Assembly: GCA_910579035.1 (NCBI GenBank)
Contig: CAJTSR010000028.1
Coordinates: 1 to 33,058 of the forward strand
Source: an uncultured Muribaculaceae bacterium
Lineage (GTDB): Bacteria > Bacteroidota > Bacteroidia > Bacteroidales > Muribaculaceae
Length of the DNA stretch: 33,058 nt
Reading direction: 5' to 3'
Shown here: one piece after another, positions 15,996-25,006 of the stretch
Layout of the letters: every line of letters starts with the position of its first letter
How positions within the stretch are numbered: position 1 is the stretch's first letter
The notes under the pieces: generated by a model
The model's input: the letters and a program-made list of their open reading frames with translations, nothing else
Told to the model about the DNA's origin: nothing
Databases searched by the model: none
Translations under genes and position numbers: made by a program

Positions 15996-17008
15996 CCGTG
16001 GTGATACTGAACTGGAACGGAGAGAAGCTTCTGAAAGAGTTTCTCCCCAAGGTCGTTGCCACGACCGATGCCTCGATTAGCAGGATTATTGTTGCTGATA
16101 ACGGTAGTACGGACGGCTCGCTTGCCTATGTGGCTGATGCGTTTCCCGAAAATGTGGAAGTGATGTCTTTTCCCGAGAACTACGGCTTTGCCGAAGGTTA
16201 TAACAAGGCAGTGGCGCGGTGTTCGGGGTACAAGTACGTGGTTCTGCTTAATTCGGACGTGGCCACGTCGCCTGGCTGGGACAGGGAGCTTTGCTTATAT
16301 ATGGAAGCAAATCCTGACACGGCTGCCTGCCAGCCCAAAATACTGTCTTACCGCGATCCGGGCCGATTTGAGTATGCCGGAGCATGCGGCGGTTTCCTCG
16401 ACGGTGACGGCTATCCTTACTGCCGAGGGCGCATATTCGGAGAGTGCGAGCCGGACAGCGGGCAGTACGATGCTCCGGCAGAGGTGTTCTGGGCCTCGGG
16501 AGCGTGCCTGATGGTGCGTCCGTCGGTGTATATGGAGGCCGGTGCTCTTGATTCGGCGTTTTTCGCCCACATGGAAGAAATCGATTTGTGCTGGCGTATA
16601 CTGCTGCTTGGAAAGAAGATAGCCGTGGTTCCTTCGGCCAAAGTGTATCATCTTGGCGGAGGGTCGCTGCCGGCGGAAAATCCTCGCAAGACATACCTTA
16701 ATTTCCGCAATAACCTGCTGATGCTCCATAAGAATCTGCCGGATTCCTGCAGGCGTTCGGCGCTGATAAGGCGCCGTCTGCTCGACACTTTGGCATGGGC
16801 TAAATACGTGCTGTCGTTTGACTGGGCCAATGCCGCTGCCATATTCCGCGCGCATAGGCATTTTGCACATATGAGGAAGGAATACACGCAGCATCCGGCT
16901 GTGAACCTGCTGAGCCAGCGCCGGTGGCCGTGCCGGAGCATTCTGTTTGAATACTATATCCGCCGGATAAGACGCTTCGGAGAGCTTGTTAAAACAAACT
17001 TAGTATAA
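15944..17008 (+). CDS. family 2 glycosyltransferase
   Basis: This GT-A fold glycosyltransferase of up to 354 residues resembles rhamnosyltransferase-type GT2 enzymes that build O-antigen or other surface glycans. VVILNWNGEKLL and ADNGSTDGSL form the nucleotide-sugar binding start, NSD at 103-105 is the metal-binding DxD equivalent, FWASGACLMVRP and HMEEIDLCWR (about 209-218, with the EID catalytic-base region) are typical. VYHLGGGS follows. No transmembrane segment is obvious. Three ATGs (15944, 15950, 15962) lie inside the end of the acyltransferase gene; the first is listed but any may be used. It is the last gene of the nine-gene series. The acceptor and donor sugars are not determinable, though the dTDP-amino sugar made by the upstream genes is a candidate donor. 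Confidence 0.9.
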   Translation: MAMDTQEMEAPGGTPTIAVVILNWNGEKLLKEFLPKVVATTDASISRIIVADNGSTDGSLAYVADAFPENVEVMSFPENYGFAEGYNKAVARCSGYKYVVLLNSDVATSPGWDRELCLYMEANPDTAACQPKILSYRDPGRFEYAGACGGFLDGDGYPYCRGRIFGECEPDSGQYDAPAEVFWASGACLMVRPSVYMEAGALDSAFFAHMEEIDLCWRILLLGKKIAVVPSAKVYHLGGGSLPAENPRKTYLNFRNNLLMLHKNLPDSCRRSALIRRRLLDTLAWAKYVLSFDWANAAAIFRAHRHFAHMRKEYTQHPAVNLLSQRRWPCRSILFEYYIRRIRRFGELVKTNLV

Positions 17009-17030
17009 ATTAAGCAATCTTAACGCTAAA

Positions 17031-17057
17031 AAGACTTTTGGCACACCAAAAAGCCTT
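17031..17057 (+). terminator. possible hairpin after the glycosyltransferase gene
   Basis: TTTTGG and CCAAAA form a 6-bp core stem with a 4-nt loop, extended imperfectly by AAG and CTT. No T-run follows. It is the only hairpin I see between the end of the long operon and the exbB promoter. Confidence 0.3.
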
Positions 17058-17095
17058 AATCGGCATAAGAAAGTATAAAAAAGCCCTCCAAATAT

Positions 17096-17126
17096 TTTGC
17101 AGGTTAAAAACTACTTCTTAATTTTG
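17096..17126 (+). promoter_or_regulatory. strong promoter of the exbB-tonB operon
   Basis: TTTG at 17096-17099 and TAATTTTG at 17119-17126 are separated by exactly 19 bp, an excellent match to the Bacteroidetes consensus. Transcription would begin near 17133, giving an AT-rich leader of about 150 nt before exbB. The leader has no evident Shine-Dalgarno sequence near the ATG. Confidence 0.8.
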
Positions 17127-17284
17127 CGATATTGTTTAACGGGCAGGTCCCACTTAAAACGCCTCAATCAATACCATTGGGCAGGATTTTGCTCATCTAA
17201 TATGCAAAATAGAACAACTCATACAGACTCAATTAATCTTAATTAATATCATTAATTTAATTTCAGTACACATTTCAAACAATT

Positions 17285-18100
17285 ATGGAAGCTCAAAAGC
17301 CAAAAGCTCAGGCTAAGCCTAGCACGAAAAAGAACGCCCCCGGCATTAAGAATGCCGCATGGGTAATCGTCGTCTGCGCCATTGTCGCCGTTTGCCTCTT
17401 CATTTTCTGGTTCGGCAACGACATTCACTTCGACGAAGACGGACATCCTCAGAACCTGTGGGGCACCGTTTACAAAGGCGGTTTCATCGTGCCCGTACTC
17501 CAGACTCTCTTCCTTACCGTAATCGTACTTGCTGTAGAGCGCTGGATCGCCCTCAACGCAGCTAAAGGCAAAGGCAACATCTCCAAGTTCGTTGCCGGTG
17601 TTAAGGCTTGCCTCGAAAAGAACGACATCGCCGGTGCTCGTGCCCTCTGCGCAAAGCAGAAAGGTTCTGTAGCAGCTGTTGTTGACTCCGCTCTTATCCG
17701 CTACGCAGAAATGGACCAGAACACCGTTCTGACCAAGGAACAGAAAATCGCCACTCTCCAGAAGCAGGTTGAAGAGGCTACCGCTCTCGAAATGCCTACT
17801 CTGCAGCAGAACCTCCCCATCATCGCTACCATGACCACCCTCGGTACTCTCGTTGGTCTTCTCGGTACTGTAATGGGTATGATCAAGTCGTTCCAGGCTC
17901 TTTCTCAGTCTGGTGCTCCTGACTCCACCGAACTCTCCACCGGTATCTCCGAGGCTCTTATCAACACCGCCTTCGGTATCGCAACCGGTGCTTTCGCTGT
18001 AATCTTCTACAACTTCTACACCAACAAAATCGATAACCTCACCTACGCTATCGACGAAATCGGTTTCTCCATCGTGCAGACATTTGCAGCCACACACTAA
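17285..18100 (+). CDS. exbB: MotA/TolQ/ExbB proton channel protein
   Basis: This 271-residue inner-membrane protein forms the pentameric channel scaffold that, with ExbD, uses the proton gradient to energise TonB. Hydrophobic segments lie at about 24-44, 66-88, 177-203 and 222-246. The last two, containing TMTTLGTLVGLLGTVMGMI and LINTAFGIATGAFAVI, carry the conserved MotA_ExbB signature with the Thr and small-residue lining of the channel. An extra N-terminal membrane segment makes it longer than E. coli ExbB, as is common in Bacteroidetes. Codon use is strongly biased, with Ile written as ATC or ATT and no ATA that I can see, pointing to high expression. exbD follows after 46 nt. Confidence 0.95.
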   Translation: MEAQKPKAQAKPSTKKNAPGIKNAAWVIVVCAIVAVCLFIFWFGNDIHFDEDGHPQNLWGTVYKGGFIVPVLQTLFLTVIVLAVERWIALNAAKGKGNISKFVAGVKACLEKNDIAGARALCAKQKGSVAAVVDSALIRYAEMDQNTVLTKEQKIATLQKQVEEATALEMPTLQQNLPIIATMTTLGTLVGLLGTVMGMIKSFQALSQSGAPDSTELSTGISEALINTAFGIATGAFAVIFYNFYTNKIDNLTYAIDEIGFSIVQTFAATH

Positions 18101-18146
18101 TCCCCTGTTTACCACAGAAATTATAACCAATTAACAAAAGGTAAAT

Positions 18147-18959
18147 ATGGGAAAAGTAAAAATCAAAAAGAAAAGTACTCTCATCGACATGACCGCGATG
18201 AGCGACGTGACTGTTCTTTTGCTTACTTTCTTCATGTTGACTTCTACCTTCCTGCAGAAGGAACCCACCATCGTCTACACCCCGTCTTCGGTTTCTGAAG
18301 AAAAGGTGCCGATGAACAATCTGGTGACGGTCCTCGTGTCTTCGGCCGACAAGTCGGGCAAGCTCGATGATCCCTCCGTTGCAGAAGGTAAACTCTTCAT
18401 CTCGTTCACCGGCGATGCCGACTCGACTCTGTCCAGCGAAAAAATTCGCGGTATGATGCTCGAAGAAGCTCTTGCCATCTACAACGAGCAGCACAAGAAC
18501 AACAAAATCGCTCTCACGCCCCAGATGAAGTCCGAGTTCCAGGCTACCAATATGATTGGAGTGCCTTTCTCGGTTCTTCCCCAGGTAATGGCGATGTCGG
18601 TAACAGAGCGCGACAAGTTTATGGGTGATATGACCAATCCTCAGGTTGGTATACCCATCGACGACAACCGCAACCGCGACGGTCGCCTCAACGATTTCCA
18701 GGTATGGCTCAAAGCTATCTACAACGTAGCTCAGCGTATCAACAACGAGCAGGCCGAAGGCCTCGCTGCTGAAGAACGCTCGCAGTTGTCGAACCTCTAT
18801 ACCGCCCTTATGCGTAAGGGACAGGGTATCGCCATCAAGGCCGACAAGGACACTCCTTTCACGACTGTCCAGCTCGTCTTTGACAACCTCCAGACCATGA
18901 AGCTGAACAAGTTCAGCCTTATGACTGCCCTCAAATCTGAAGATGAACCCACCAATTAA
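18147..18959 (+). CDS. exbD: ExbD/TolR family protein, first copy
   Basis: This 270-residue protein is the ExbD partner of ExbB. The single transmembrane helix follows a basic N-terminus, and D20 in MTAMSDVTVLLLTFFML is the proton-carrying Asp of the family. It is about twice the length of E. coli ExbD (around 140 residues). The additional part lies in the periplasmic domain, roughly residues 60-200, and includes a helical region (EQAEGLAAEERSQLSNLYTA). The C-terminus, FTTVQLVFDNLQTMKLNKFSLMTA, resembles the end of the normal ExbD fold. The second exbD starts 12 nt after its stop. Codon bias matches exbB. Confidence 0.92.
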   Translation: MGKVKIKKKSTLIDMTAMSDVTVLLLTFFMLTSTFLQKEPTIVYTPSSVSEEKVPMNNLVTVLVSSADKSGKLDDPSVAEGKLFISFTGDADSTLSSEKIRGMMLEEALAIYNEQHKNNKIALTPQMKSEFQATNMIGVPFSVLPQVMAMSVTERDKFMGDMTNPQVGIPIDDNRNRDGRLNDFQVWLKAIYNVAQRINNEQAEGLAAEERSQLSNLYTALMRKGQGIAIKADKDTPFTTVQLVFDNLQTMKLNKFSLMTALKSEDEPTN

Positions 18960-18971
18960 TGTAAAGTCGAA

Positions 18972-19760
18972 ATGGCACAAATAGAACAATCTGACGGCGG
19001 CAAGAAGAAAAAAGGCGCCCAGAAAAAGATCGCTATCCATGTGGACTTTACCCCCATGGTGGATATGAACATGCTTCTGATCACATTCTTCATGCTCTGT
19101 ACCACGATGATTAAATCGCAGACTCTTCAGATCGTGCTTCCTACCAACGAAGACGTGAAGAAGGAGCAGCAGAGCCAGACCAAGCAGTCGGAAGCAATCA
19201 CACTGATTCTCGACACCGAGTATAATGGCGACAAGCCTGCTACCGATGCCGAAACAGGCAAGACCATCCACAATATCTACTATTACGAAGGTATTGCTGA
19301 CACTACATTTGCCACGAGCAAGTACCTCCAGAAGGAACAGTTCATCGGCAATATGAACCACGAGCCCCAAGGTATACGCAAAATCCTCCGTGGCAAGAAC
19401 AAGGAGGTTATGGAGCAGTACGTGAAGCTCAAAGACCAGTGGAAAAACAAGGAAATAACCAAAGAGGAATTCGACAAACTTGCCAAGCAGAATGCGTCGG
19501 ACTCTCTGAAGACACGTCCTGTAGTTGTGATCAAACCCGGTCCCAACACCACATACGAAGGCCTTATAAATGCTATCGACGAAATGAACATCAACCAGAT
19601 TTCACGTTATAGCATCGAGCTTCCCACGCACACCGACACGCTCCTGTTGCGTCACTATGAGCAGGCTAACAACGCGACTATTATACGACCCACTGTCCGC
19701 GCCCGTGCAGCACATATGACTGCCGCTCCTGCGGAAGGTGAATCTACTCCTAACTCTTAA
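18972..19760 (+). CDS. exbD: ExbD/TolR family protein, second copy
   Basis: This 262-residue paralogue of the preceding ExbD has a Lys-rich N-terminus, a single transmembrane helix and the family Asp at D31 in FTPMVDMNMLLITFFML. The FTPMVD form is the more canonical of the two. The long periplasmic domain has an inserted helical region (about 125-170, rich in Lys and Glu) before TYEGLINAIDEMNINQISRYSI, the usual end of ExbD. Two different ExbDs in one operon suggest a heterodimer within the ExbB pentamer; this is inferred. It lies 12 nt after the first exbD and 13 nt before tonB. Confidence 0.92.
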   Translation: MAQIEQSDGGKKKKGAQKKIAIHVDFTPMVDMNMLLITFFMLCTTMIKSQTLQIVLPTNEDVKKEQQSQTKQSEAITLILDTEYNGDKPATDAETGKTIHNIYYYEGIADTTFATSKYLQKEQFIGNMNHEPQGIRKILRGKNKEVMEQYVKLKDQWKNKEITKEEFDKLAKQNASDSLKTRPVVVIKPGPNTTYEGLINAIDEMNINQISRYSIELPTHTDTLLLRHYEQANNATIIRPTVRARAAHMTAAPAEGESTPNS

Positions 19761-19773
19761 AAGCTGAATAAAA

Positions 19774-20625
19774 ATGGCAAAAGACGTAGATCTTACCTCA
19801 AGAGAGTGGCGTGAAATAGTATTTGAGGGCAAAAACAAGGAATTCGGAGCATACAAAATCCGTGAAGCCTCGCCCGCCCGCCACACAAAAGCTGTTGTAT
19901 CGGTCCTCGTGGCCGTAGGTATCATTCTGGTTCTTCTCATTCTCTCAATCTCGGGAGTTTTCGCAAAACCCGAGGAAGACACAGTGGCTGTAAGCACCGT
20001 TCAGGAGCTTGTGACCATGGAAACCGAGGAGGAGATTGAAGAAGAAATCGAAGAAGAAACCTTCCAGCTTCCCGAACCTGAAGAAATCGTCGCTCCTGAA
20101 GAAGTTGCTAACCAGCAGCAGGTAACCGCCCTCCTCATCGTAGAAGACGAACAGCTCGAAGAGGACAAGCAGGTTAAGAACCAGGACGAAGTGCTCGACA
20201 ATGAGGCTGCAGTAGGTGCCGTCGATATTACCGAAGGTACCAACGACCTCAACAAGGTAATGGTGAAAGAAGAAGTTATTGCAGAACCCAAGGTTGAAGA
20301 AGAACAGCCGATGAGCATTGCAATGGTAGAGCAGAAACCCCAGTTCGCCGGTGGTGAAGCTGCCATGTACAAGTGGCTCAGCGACAACATCGTCTATCCG
20401 CCCGCCGCTGCCGAAGAAGGCGTTTCAGGCCGTGTGGTAGTAGAATTCGTTGTAGGCAAGGACGGTTCTATCAGCAACGTGAGAGTAGTGCGCTCGCGCC
20501 ACACAGCTCTTGACAAAGAAGCTCTCCGTGTGGTTAAGGCGATGCCTAACTGGATTCCCGGCCGTAACAACGGCCAGCCCGTTAAGGTTACTTACACTCT
20601 CCCCGTTACCTTCAAACTCCAGTAA
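19774..20625 (+). CDS. tonB: TonB energy-transducing protein
   Basis: This 283-residue TonB spans the periplasm and transmits energy from ExbB/ExbD to outer-membrane receptors such as SusC-type transporters. A cytoplasmic N-terminus of about 38 residues (EWREIVFEGKNKEFGAYKIR, common in Bacteroidetes TonBs) precedes one transmembrane helix (about 39-64). A Glu- and Pro-rich spacer follows (about 65-185), here dominated by Glu and not by Pro-Lys repeats. The C-terminal TonB domain (about 192-283) contains YPPAAAEEGVSGRVVVEFVV and ends VTYTLPVTFKLQ. It is the last gene of the operon and is followed by a strong terminator. Confidence 0.95.
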   Translation: MAKDVDLTSREWREIVFEGKNKEFGAYKIREASPARHTKAVVSVLVAVGIILVLLILSISGVFAKPEEDTVAVSTVQELVTMETEEEIEEEIEEETFQLPEPEEIVAPEEVANQQQVTALLIVEDEQLEEDKQVKNQDEVLDNEAAVGAVDITEGTNDLNKVMVKEEVIAEPKVEEEQPMSIAMVEQKPQFAGGEAAMYKWLSDNIVYPPAAAEEGVSGRVVVEFVVGKDGSISNVRVVRSRHTALDKEALRVVKAMPNWIPGRNNGQPVKVTYTLPVTFKLQ

Positions 20626-20654
20626 TTGGCTTTTGAACTACATACTCCCTATCG

Positions 20655-20687
20655 GAGCCCGGCGTCAGCGCCGGGCTCTTTTGTTTT
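20655..20687 (+). terminator. rho-independent terminator after tonB
   Basis: GAGCCCGGCG (20655-20664) pairs perfectly with CGCCGGGCTC (20669-20678) around a 4-nt loop, followed by TTTTGTTTT. It lies 30 nt past the tonB stop and is the clearest terminator in the window. Confidence 0.95.
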
Positions 20688-20767
20688 CATGAGGGTAGGC
20701 GTGTGTGGCCTTGGCGTATATTTGCTTTCATAACGTTAAAGCAGGCTGTACTATCGCTGTTTTTTCG

Positions 20768-20775
20768 TATTTTTG
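20768..20775 (+). promoter_or_regulatory. -7 element upstream of the DUF5715-AsmA-HAD-aroB cluster
   Basis: TATTTTTG matches TAnnTTTG. No -33 TTTG is seen at the correct distance. Transcription would start near 20781, only a few bases before the ATG at 20785, which would leave almost no leader. Confidence 0.45.
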
Positions 20776-20784
20776 CAGGCGTAT

Positions 20785-21546
20785 ATGTATTATAGATGCG
20801 CCATAGTTTGCTTTTTAGGAGCTGTCCTTGCGTGTGGCTGCGGCCGGAGGGACAAGGAAATATCGCCATTGCTTTCCGCCATTATGAATGACTCGGTAAG
20901 TATGGCATATGACAGGCCGGGAGATTCAGTCCCGGATGACGGTTGTGTGCGTCTGCGCACGCGCACGAAACTACCGTTGTCGAAGTTGTTCAACGATATC
21001 AACCCGCAGCACATCGAGGTGGCCCGGCGTGACGGAATCATACCAGTGGATTCGCCTGATAAAGCGTGGACACAGGGCAGGGGGCTTGTCAAGATAGAGT
21101 CTAACCGATATTATTTTGTGGACGAACTCACGCATTCGTATCCTTATCTCAAACCTCACGCGGCGGCGCTGCTTGCTGAAATAGGACGTCGTTTCCACGA
21201 CACTTTGCAGGCGCGGGGTGGCGGTGACTACAGGCCGAAGGTTACGAGTGTGCTTCGCACTCCGCTCACAGTGGGTAGGCTCAGGAGAGTCAACCGCAAC
21301 GCCTCTCAGGAGAGCGCACATCAATATGCAACTACTTTCGATTTGAGCTATAGTAAGTTTATATGTGACGATGCTGCTTCGACAAGGCGTACATTTGAAG
21401 ATTTAAAGAATCTGCTCGCCGAGATTGTCGCTGATTTGCGCAGCGAGGGTCGGTGCTTGGTCAAGCACGAGCGCAAGCAGGCGTGTTTTCATATTACTTC
21501 GATAGCTCCGGCTGATTCTATTTTTGGGAATATACAGTATGAATAA
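20785..21546 (+). CDS. M15-peptidase-like lipoprotein (DUF5715 type)
   Basis: This 253-residue protein looks like the Bacteroidales DUF5715 family, which has the metal-site pattern of M15 D,D-carboxypeptidases. The ATG at 20785 gives a lipoprotein-type signal with C17 as the likely acylated residue (GAVLAC). The candidate zinc ligands are H179 and D186 in SAHQYATTFD, with the M15 spacing HxxxxxxD, and H236 in CFHIT. TSVLRTPLTVGRLRRVNRNAS is the conserved stretch leading in. The role is probably in cell-wall peptide cleavage in the periplasm, which is inference from the fold. The Glu next to the last His in active M15 enzymes is not obvious, so activity is uncertain. The stop overlaps the AsmA-like gene by 8 nt. 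A TTG 12 bases upstream is an unlikely start. Confidence 0.75.
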   Translation: MYYRCAIVCFLGAVLACGCGRRDKEISPLLSAIMNDSVSMAYDRPGDSVPDDGCVRLRTRTKLPLSKLFNDINPQHIEVARRDGIIPVDSPDKAWTQGRGLVKIESNRYYFVDELTHSYPYLKPHAAALLAEIGRRFHDTLQARGGGDYRPKVTSVLRTPLTVGRLRRVNRNASQESAHQYATTFDLSYSKFICDDAASTRRTFEDLKNLLAEIVADLRSEGRCLVKHERKQACFHITSIAPADSIFGNIQYE

Positions 21547-24500
21547 ACGGATAAAGCGGCTTTTAGGGTCGGTGTTTTTCGGGATATGGTGCGTGGCGTT
21601 GACAGTGGTGACGCTGCTCGGTGCCGTTATGATATGTTCGGTGCATCTTTTGAGGCCGGAAACACTTACGCCGATAGTATGCCGGGTGGCCGACAAGGTG
21701 CTTGACGCCAAACTTGAAGTATCGCGTATAGAGCTTGGTTTCAAACCGTCGTTCCCGCATCTTGCAATTGAGATTGACAGTCTTGCATTGCTCTCGCATT
21801 CGCTTAATAGTTTGCCGGATAGCTCAAAGAGGCGACTTCCGGCATATGCCGACACCTTGCTTACTTTCGACCGTATGACAGCTTCTGTGAACGTGGCGAA
21901 GTATTTGGCCAAGGGCGAAATCGCCCTCCGGGATGTGGCCATAGTGCGTCCGGGAGTGAATATTGTGATAGCGGGTGACAGCGTTAATAATTTTGATATC
22001 TATAAATCCGCTCCCGACACTGTGCCTTCTGAGGCTTCGGCGCCGATGGCGGCCATATCGATAAATCATTTCGCGTTTATCGAGCCGCGCGAGGTGCGAT
22101 TCTTTAACGCTCTCGACTCTGTGTCGGCAGCGGTGCTTTTGTTCAGCAATGCGGAGCTTGACGGCAGTAGCGAGCCTATGTACAGCCTTAAAATTAACGG
22201 CGAGCTTAACGGACCTATGGCGCAGAATTTGCTGAGGCTTGACGGTTTTACCTTTGGAGTCAACGGAGGTGTCCGCTGGGATCCCTCGGAGCCTGCGTTG
22301 GTGTCGTTAGAAAGGCTCAACTTGCGAGGTGCGTTCATAAATGCCGATGTCGATGCCGAGGTTTCGTTTTCAGATATGATGACGGTCAACAAGGGCCGTA
22401 TAGATGTGAAGGAGCTGTCTGTGATGGACGCCTTGGCGGCATTGCCGTCGGAATTGCTTGACAGCTATGGGATTGGTGCGGGAACTTTCGGCACAGATGC
22501 CGTGTTGTCTTTGTCGGCGGAGCTTCAGCGTCCGTTCTGCTTTGAAACGGATACTCTGCCGTATGCTCAGGCCGAACTCAAGATAGCTGATTGCAACATA
22601 CGCTATGGCAAAGCCCGTTTTACTGATTTTGGCGTGGATGTGCAGGCCGTATTGCGAGGTAATAATCTCGATGATGCCACAGCCACACTGCGCCGTTTGT
22701 CTATCGCGGGGCCTGCTACAAAGCTGCTCGTGTCGGGCGAGGCTACTGATTTTGCATCGGACATTTCTTTCGATGCAAAAGTTCAGGGATATTGCGATCT
22801 TAAAAATCTGCCACCGATAGTGGCTGATTTGGCCGGGGGCTATCTTTCGGGAACTGTGGAGGCTGATTTGAGCGGAGCCGGTACGATGTCGATGCTCAAT
22901 GCCAACGGATTCCATAATTTGGCTGTCGAAGGCAAGCTGAGGGGGCGCCGTCTGTACTATCTGTCGAATGATACGGCCAAGATGGCAGAAGTAGGCCAGG
23001 TCGATTTTGATTTTGACAGCAAGAGAGTGATACGCACTGATTCCACAACGAGCGCACCGCTTATGTCTGCCACTATTTCTGCCGATTCGGCATCTGTGCT
23101 GGTCGACGGCGTGTCTATCGACATCAAGGCGCTGCGCCTTGGCGCGGCAGCGCAGAATATGGCTATAGACACTACCGTGCTGCTTCCTATGGGCGGGGCG
23201 TTGAAGATAGGGCGTATGCGTGTTATGTCGATTAGCGATAGCGCCGGTATGCGTTTGCGTAATCTCGACGGTCTTTTGACGCTCAACCGATTTAAAGGCG
23301 ACGGAAAAATGCCGGTACTGACGCTTGATGCTACGGCAGGACGTATGATGGCTGGTAATCCGGCCAACGTGTTCATGCTTTCTGATGCCAAGATTCACGT
23401 TGCCACACATAAAATACCCGAGCGCGCCGCGATGCGCAAGGCAGCCCGCCAGTCAATCGACAGTATAAGGCGCGTCCACCCGGAACTCTCGCCTGATTCG
23501 GTATATGCTCTTGCATTGGCTAAACGCAGACACAATGGCAGTAGGCAGAGGCGTGTGCACGGTGCCTTTGTTGATGACGCCGAAGTGATAGAGTGGGGCA
23601 TTACGAGAGGTCTGAAGACATTTTTGACGGACTGGAGCCTCGACGGCACTGTGCAGACGCGAGATGCCCGACTGTTTACGCCGTTTTTCCCTTTGAGAAA
23701 CCGTATAAGCAGCTTGAATCTACATTTTACCACAGACTCTGTGGTGCTCCGTGGCGTTCGCTGGCAGGCCGGCAGGTCGGATATGAAGATAGCCGGCAAC
23801 ATCACAAACATACAGCGCGCTCTCACATCGAGAAACAGACGGTCGTCACTGAAGGTGAATTTCTCTGTGAAAAGTGACACCGTGGACGTTAACGAACTTA
23901 CTGTGGCAGCCTTTGCCGGGGCGGCATATGCCGAGAGGCTGCGTCAAGGCACGGTAGGCAAGATAGATTTGGCTTCGCTTGACGGTGACCTCGACAACCA
24001 GGTAGATGCCCTTGTGAGCCAGACGCCCGACTCGGCAGGTCCATTGCTCGTGCCGACTAATATCGATGCCAATATCAATGTGGCGGCAGAAAACATACTG
24101 TATTCAGATCTGCATCTGCATGACTTGCGGGGAGATATACTGTTGTTCGACGGAGGCCTCAACCTGAATAACCTGAGGGCGGAATCAGATGCCGGTTCGT
24201 TGAGCCTGTCGGCATTGTATTCGGCTCCGGCACCGCGTGATATGAAGCTCGGTTTCGGGCTGATGCTTAATGATTTCAAAATCGACAAATTCCTGAATCT
24301 TGTTCCGGCAATAGATTCGATAATGCCTCTGATGCGCGATATAAGTGGTATCATCGATGCCGATCTTGCTGCGACAGTCGATGTGGACAGCAATATGAAC
24401 ATGGTGCTGCCCACGCTTGACGCAGCCGTGAAGCTGCAGGGCGACTCTCTTGCCTTTATCAATGCGGAAACTTATAGGACGCTTGGTAAATGGCTGCGAT

Positions 24501-25006
24501 TCCGCGACCGTGCCGACAATAAGATAAAGCATATGAGTGTGGAACTGCTGGTGCGCGACAACCGTATGGATATTTTCCCCTTCACATTTGATATCGACCG
24601 TTATAAGCTCGGCGTGATGGGATATAATGATCTTGCATTGAACTTTGATTACCATATAGCTGTTCTTAAGTCGCCTCTGCCATTTAAGTTCGGTATAAAT
24701 ATAAAAGGAAATCCGGATAAATACAAGGTGCGCTTCGGAGGAGCCAAATTCCGCGAGGGCATGGTGTCGCAGAGCGTCGCTGTTGTTGACACGGCGCGTG
24801 TGAACCTCGTGCGGCAGATTCAGAATGTGTTCCGAAGGGGCGTGCGCAATTCGCGCTTTGCCCGATTGGCGCCAGGTCGCAGGCCCGCCTATGTGTCGGC
24901 GGCAGACGGAAGCGACACTCTTTCTCGGGCTGACTCGCTGGCTCTCATAGGCGAAGGCATATTGCCCCCGCCTGTTAAACCGATTAATGAAGCAGAAGAG
25001 AAATGA
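21539..25006 (+). CDS. AsmA-like family protein, large
   Basis: This 1155-residue protein begins with a cytoplasmic KRIKR stretch and one transmembrane helix (about 9-35), then a long periplasmic region of repeated beta-strand pattern. The segment CRVADKVLDAKLEVSRIELGFKP directly after the helix is the typical AsmA start. The C-terminal part (DMKLGFGLMLNDFKIDKFLNL onward to LKSPLPFKFGINIKGNPDKYKV) resembles the AsmA C-terminal domain. Known relatives (AsmA, YhdP, TamB) form hydrophobic grooves bridging the inner and outer membranes and move phospholipids; that role is inferred here. Length lies between AsmA and YhdP. The ATG at 21539 is chosen over the upstream TTG. The end overlaps the HAD gene as ATGA. 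Confidence 0.85.
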   Translation: MNKRIKRLLGSVFFGIWCVALTVVTLLGAVMICSVHLLRPETLTPIVCRVADKVLDAKLEVSRIELGFKPSFPHLAIEIDSLALLSHSLNSLPDSSKRRLPAYADTLLTFDRMTASVNVAKYLAKGEIALRDVAIVRPGVNIVIAGDSVNNFDIYKSAPDTVPSEASAPMAAISINHFAFIEPREVRFFNALDSVSAAVLLFSNAELDGSSEPMYSLKINGELNGPMAQNLLRLDGFTFGVNGGVRWDPSEPALVSLERLNLRGAFINADVDAEVSFSDMMTVNKGRIDVKELSVMDALAALPSELLDSYGIGAGTFGTDAVLSLSAELQRPFCFETDTLPYAQAELKIADCNIRYGKARFTDFGVDVQAVLRGNNLDDATATLRRLSIAGPATKLLVSGEATDFASDISFDAKVQGYCDLKNLPPIVADLAGGYLSGTVEADLSGAGTMSMLNANGFHNLAVEGKLRGRRLYYLSNDTAKMAEVGQVDFDFDSKRVIRTDSTTSAPLMSATISADSASVLVDGVSIDIKALRLGAAAQNMAIDTTVLLPMGGALKIGRMRVMSISDSAGMRLRNLDGLLTLNRFKGDGKMPVLTLDATAGRMMAGNPANVFMLSDAKIHVATHKIPERAAMRKAARQSIDSIRRVHPELSPDSVYALALAKRRHNGSRQRRVHGAFVDDAEVIEWGITRGLKTFLTDWSLDGTVQTRDARLFTPFFPLRNRISSLNLHFTTDSVVLRGVRWQAGRSDMKIAGNITNIQRALTSRNRRSSLKVNFSVKSDTVDVNELTVAAFAGAAYAERLRQGTVGKIDLASLDGDLDNQVDALVSQTPDSAGPLLVPTNIDANINVAAENILYSDLHLHDLRGDILLFDGGLNLNNLRAESDAGSLSLSALYSAPAPRDMKLGFGLMLNDFKIDKFLNLVPAIDSIMPLMRDISGIIDADLAATVDVDSNMNMVLPTLDAAVKLQGDSLAFINAETYRTLGKWLRFRDRADNKIKHMSVELLVRDNRMDIFPFTFDIDRYKLGVMGYNDLALNFDYHIAVLKSPLPFKFGINIKGNPDKYKVRFGGAKFREGMVSQSVAVVDTARVNLVRQIQNVFRRGVRNSRFARLAPGRRPAYVSAADGSDTLSRADSLALIGEGILPPPVKPINEAEEK

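Noticed and set aside
22370..23410. 346-residue minus-strand frame inside the AsmA-like gene
   Set aside because: Shadow frame with His, Arg and Gln rich sequence and no signal of a real protein.
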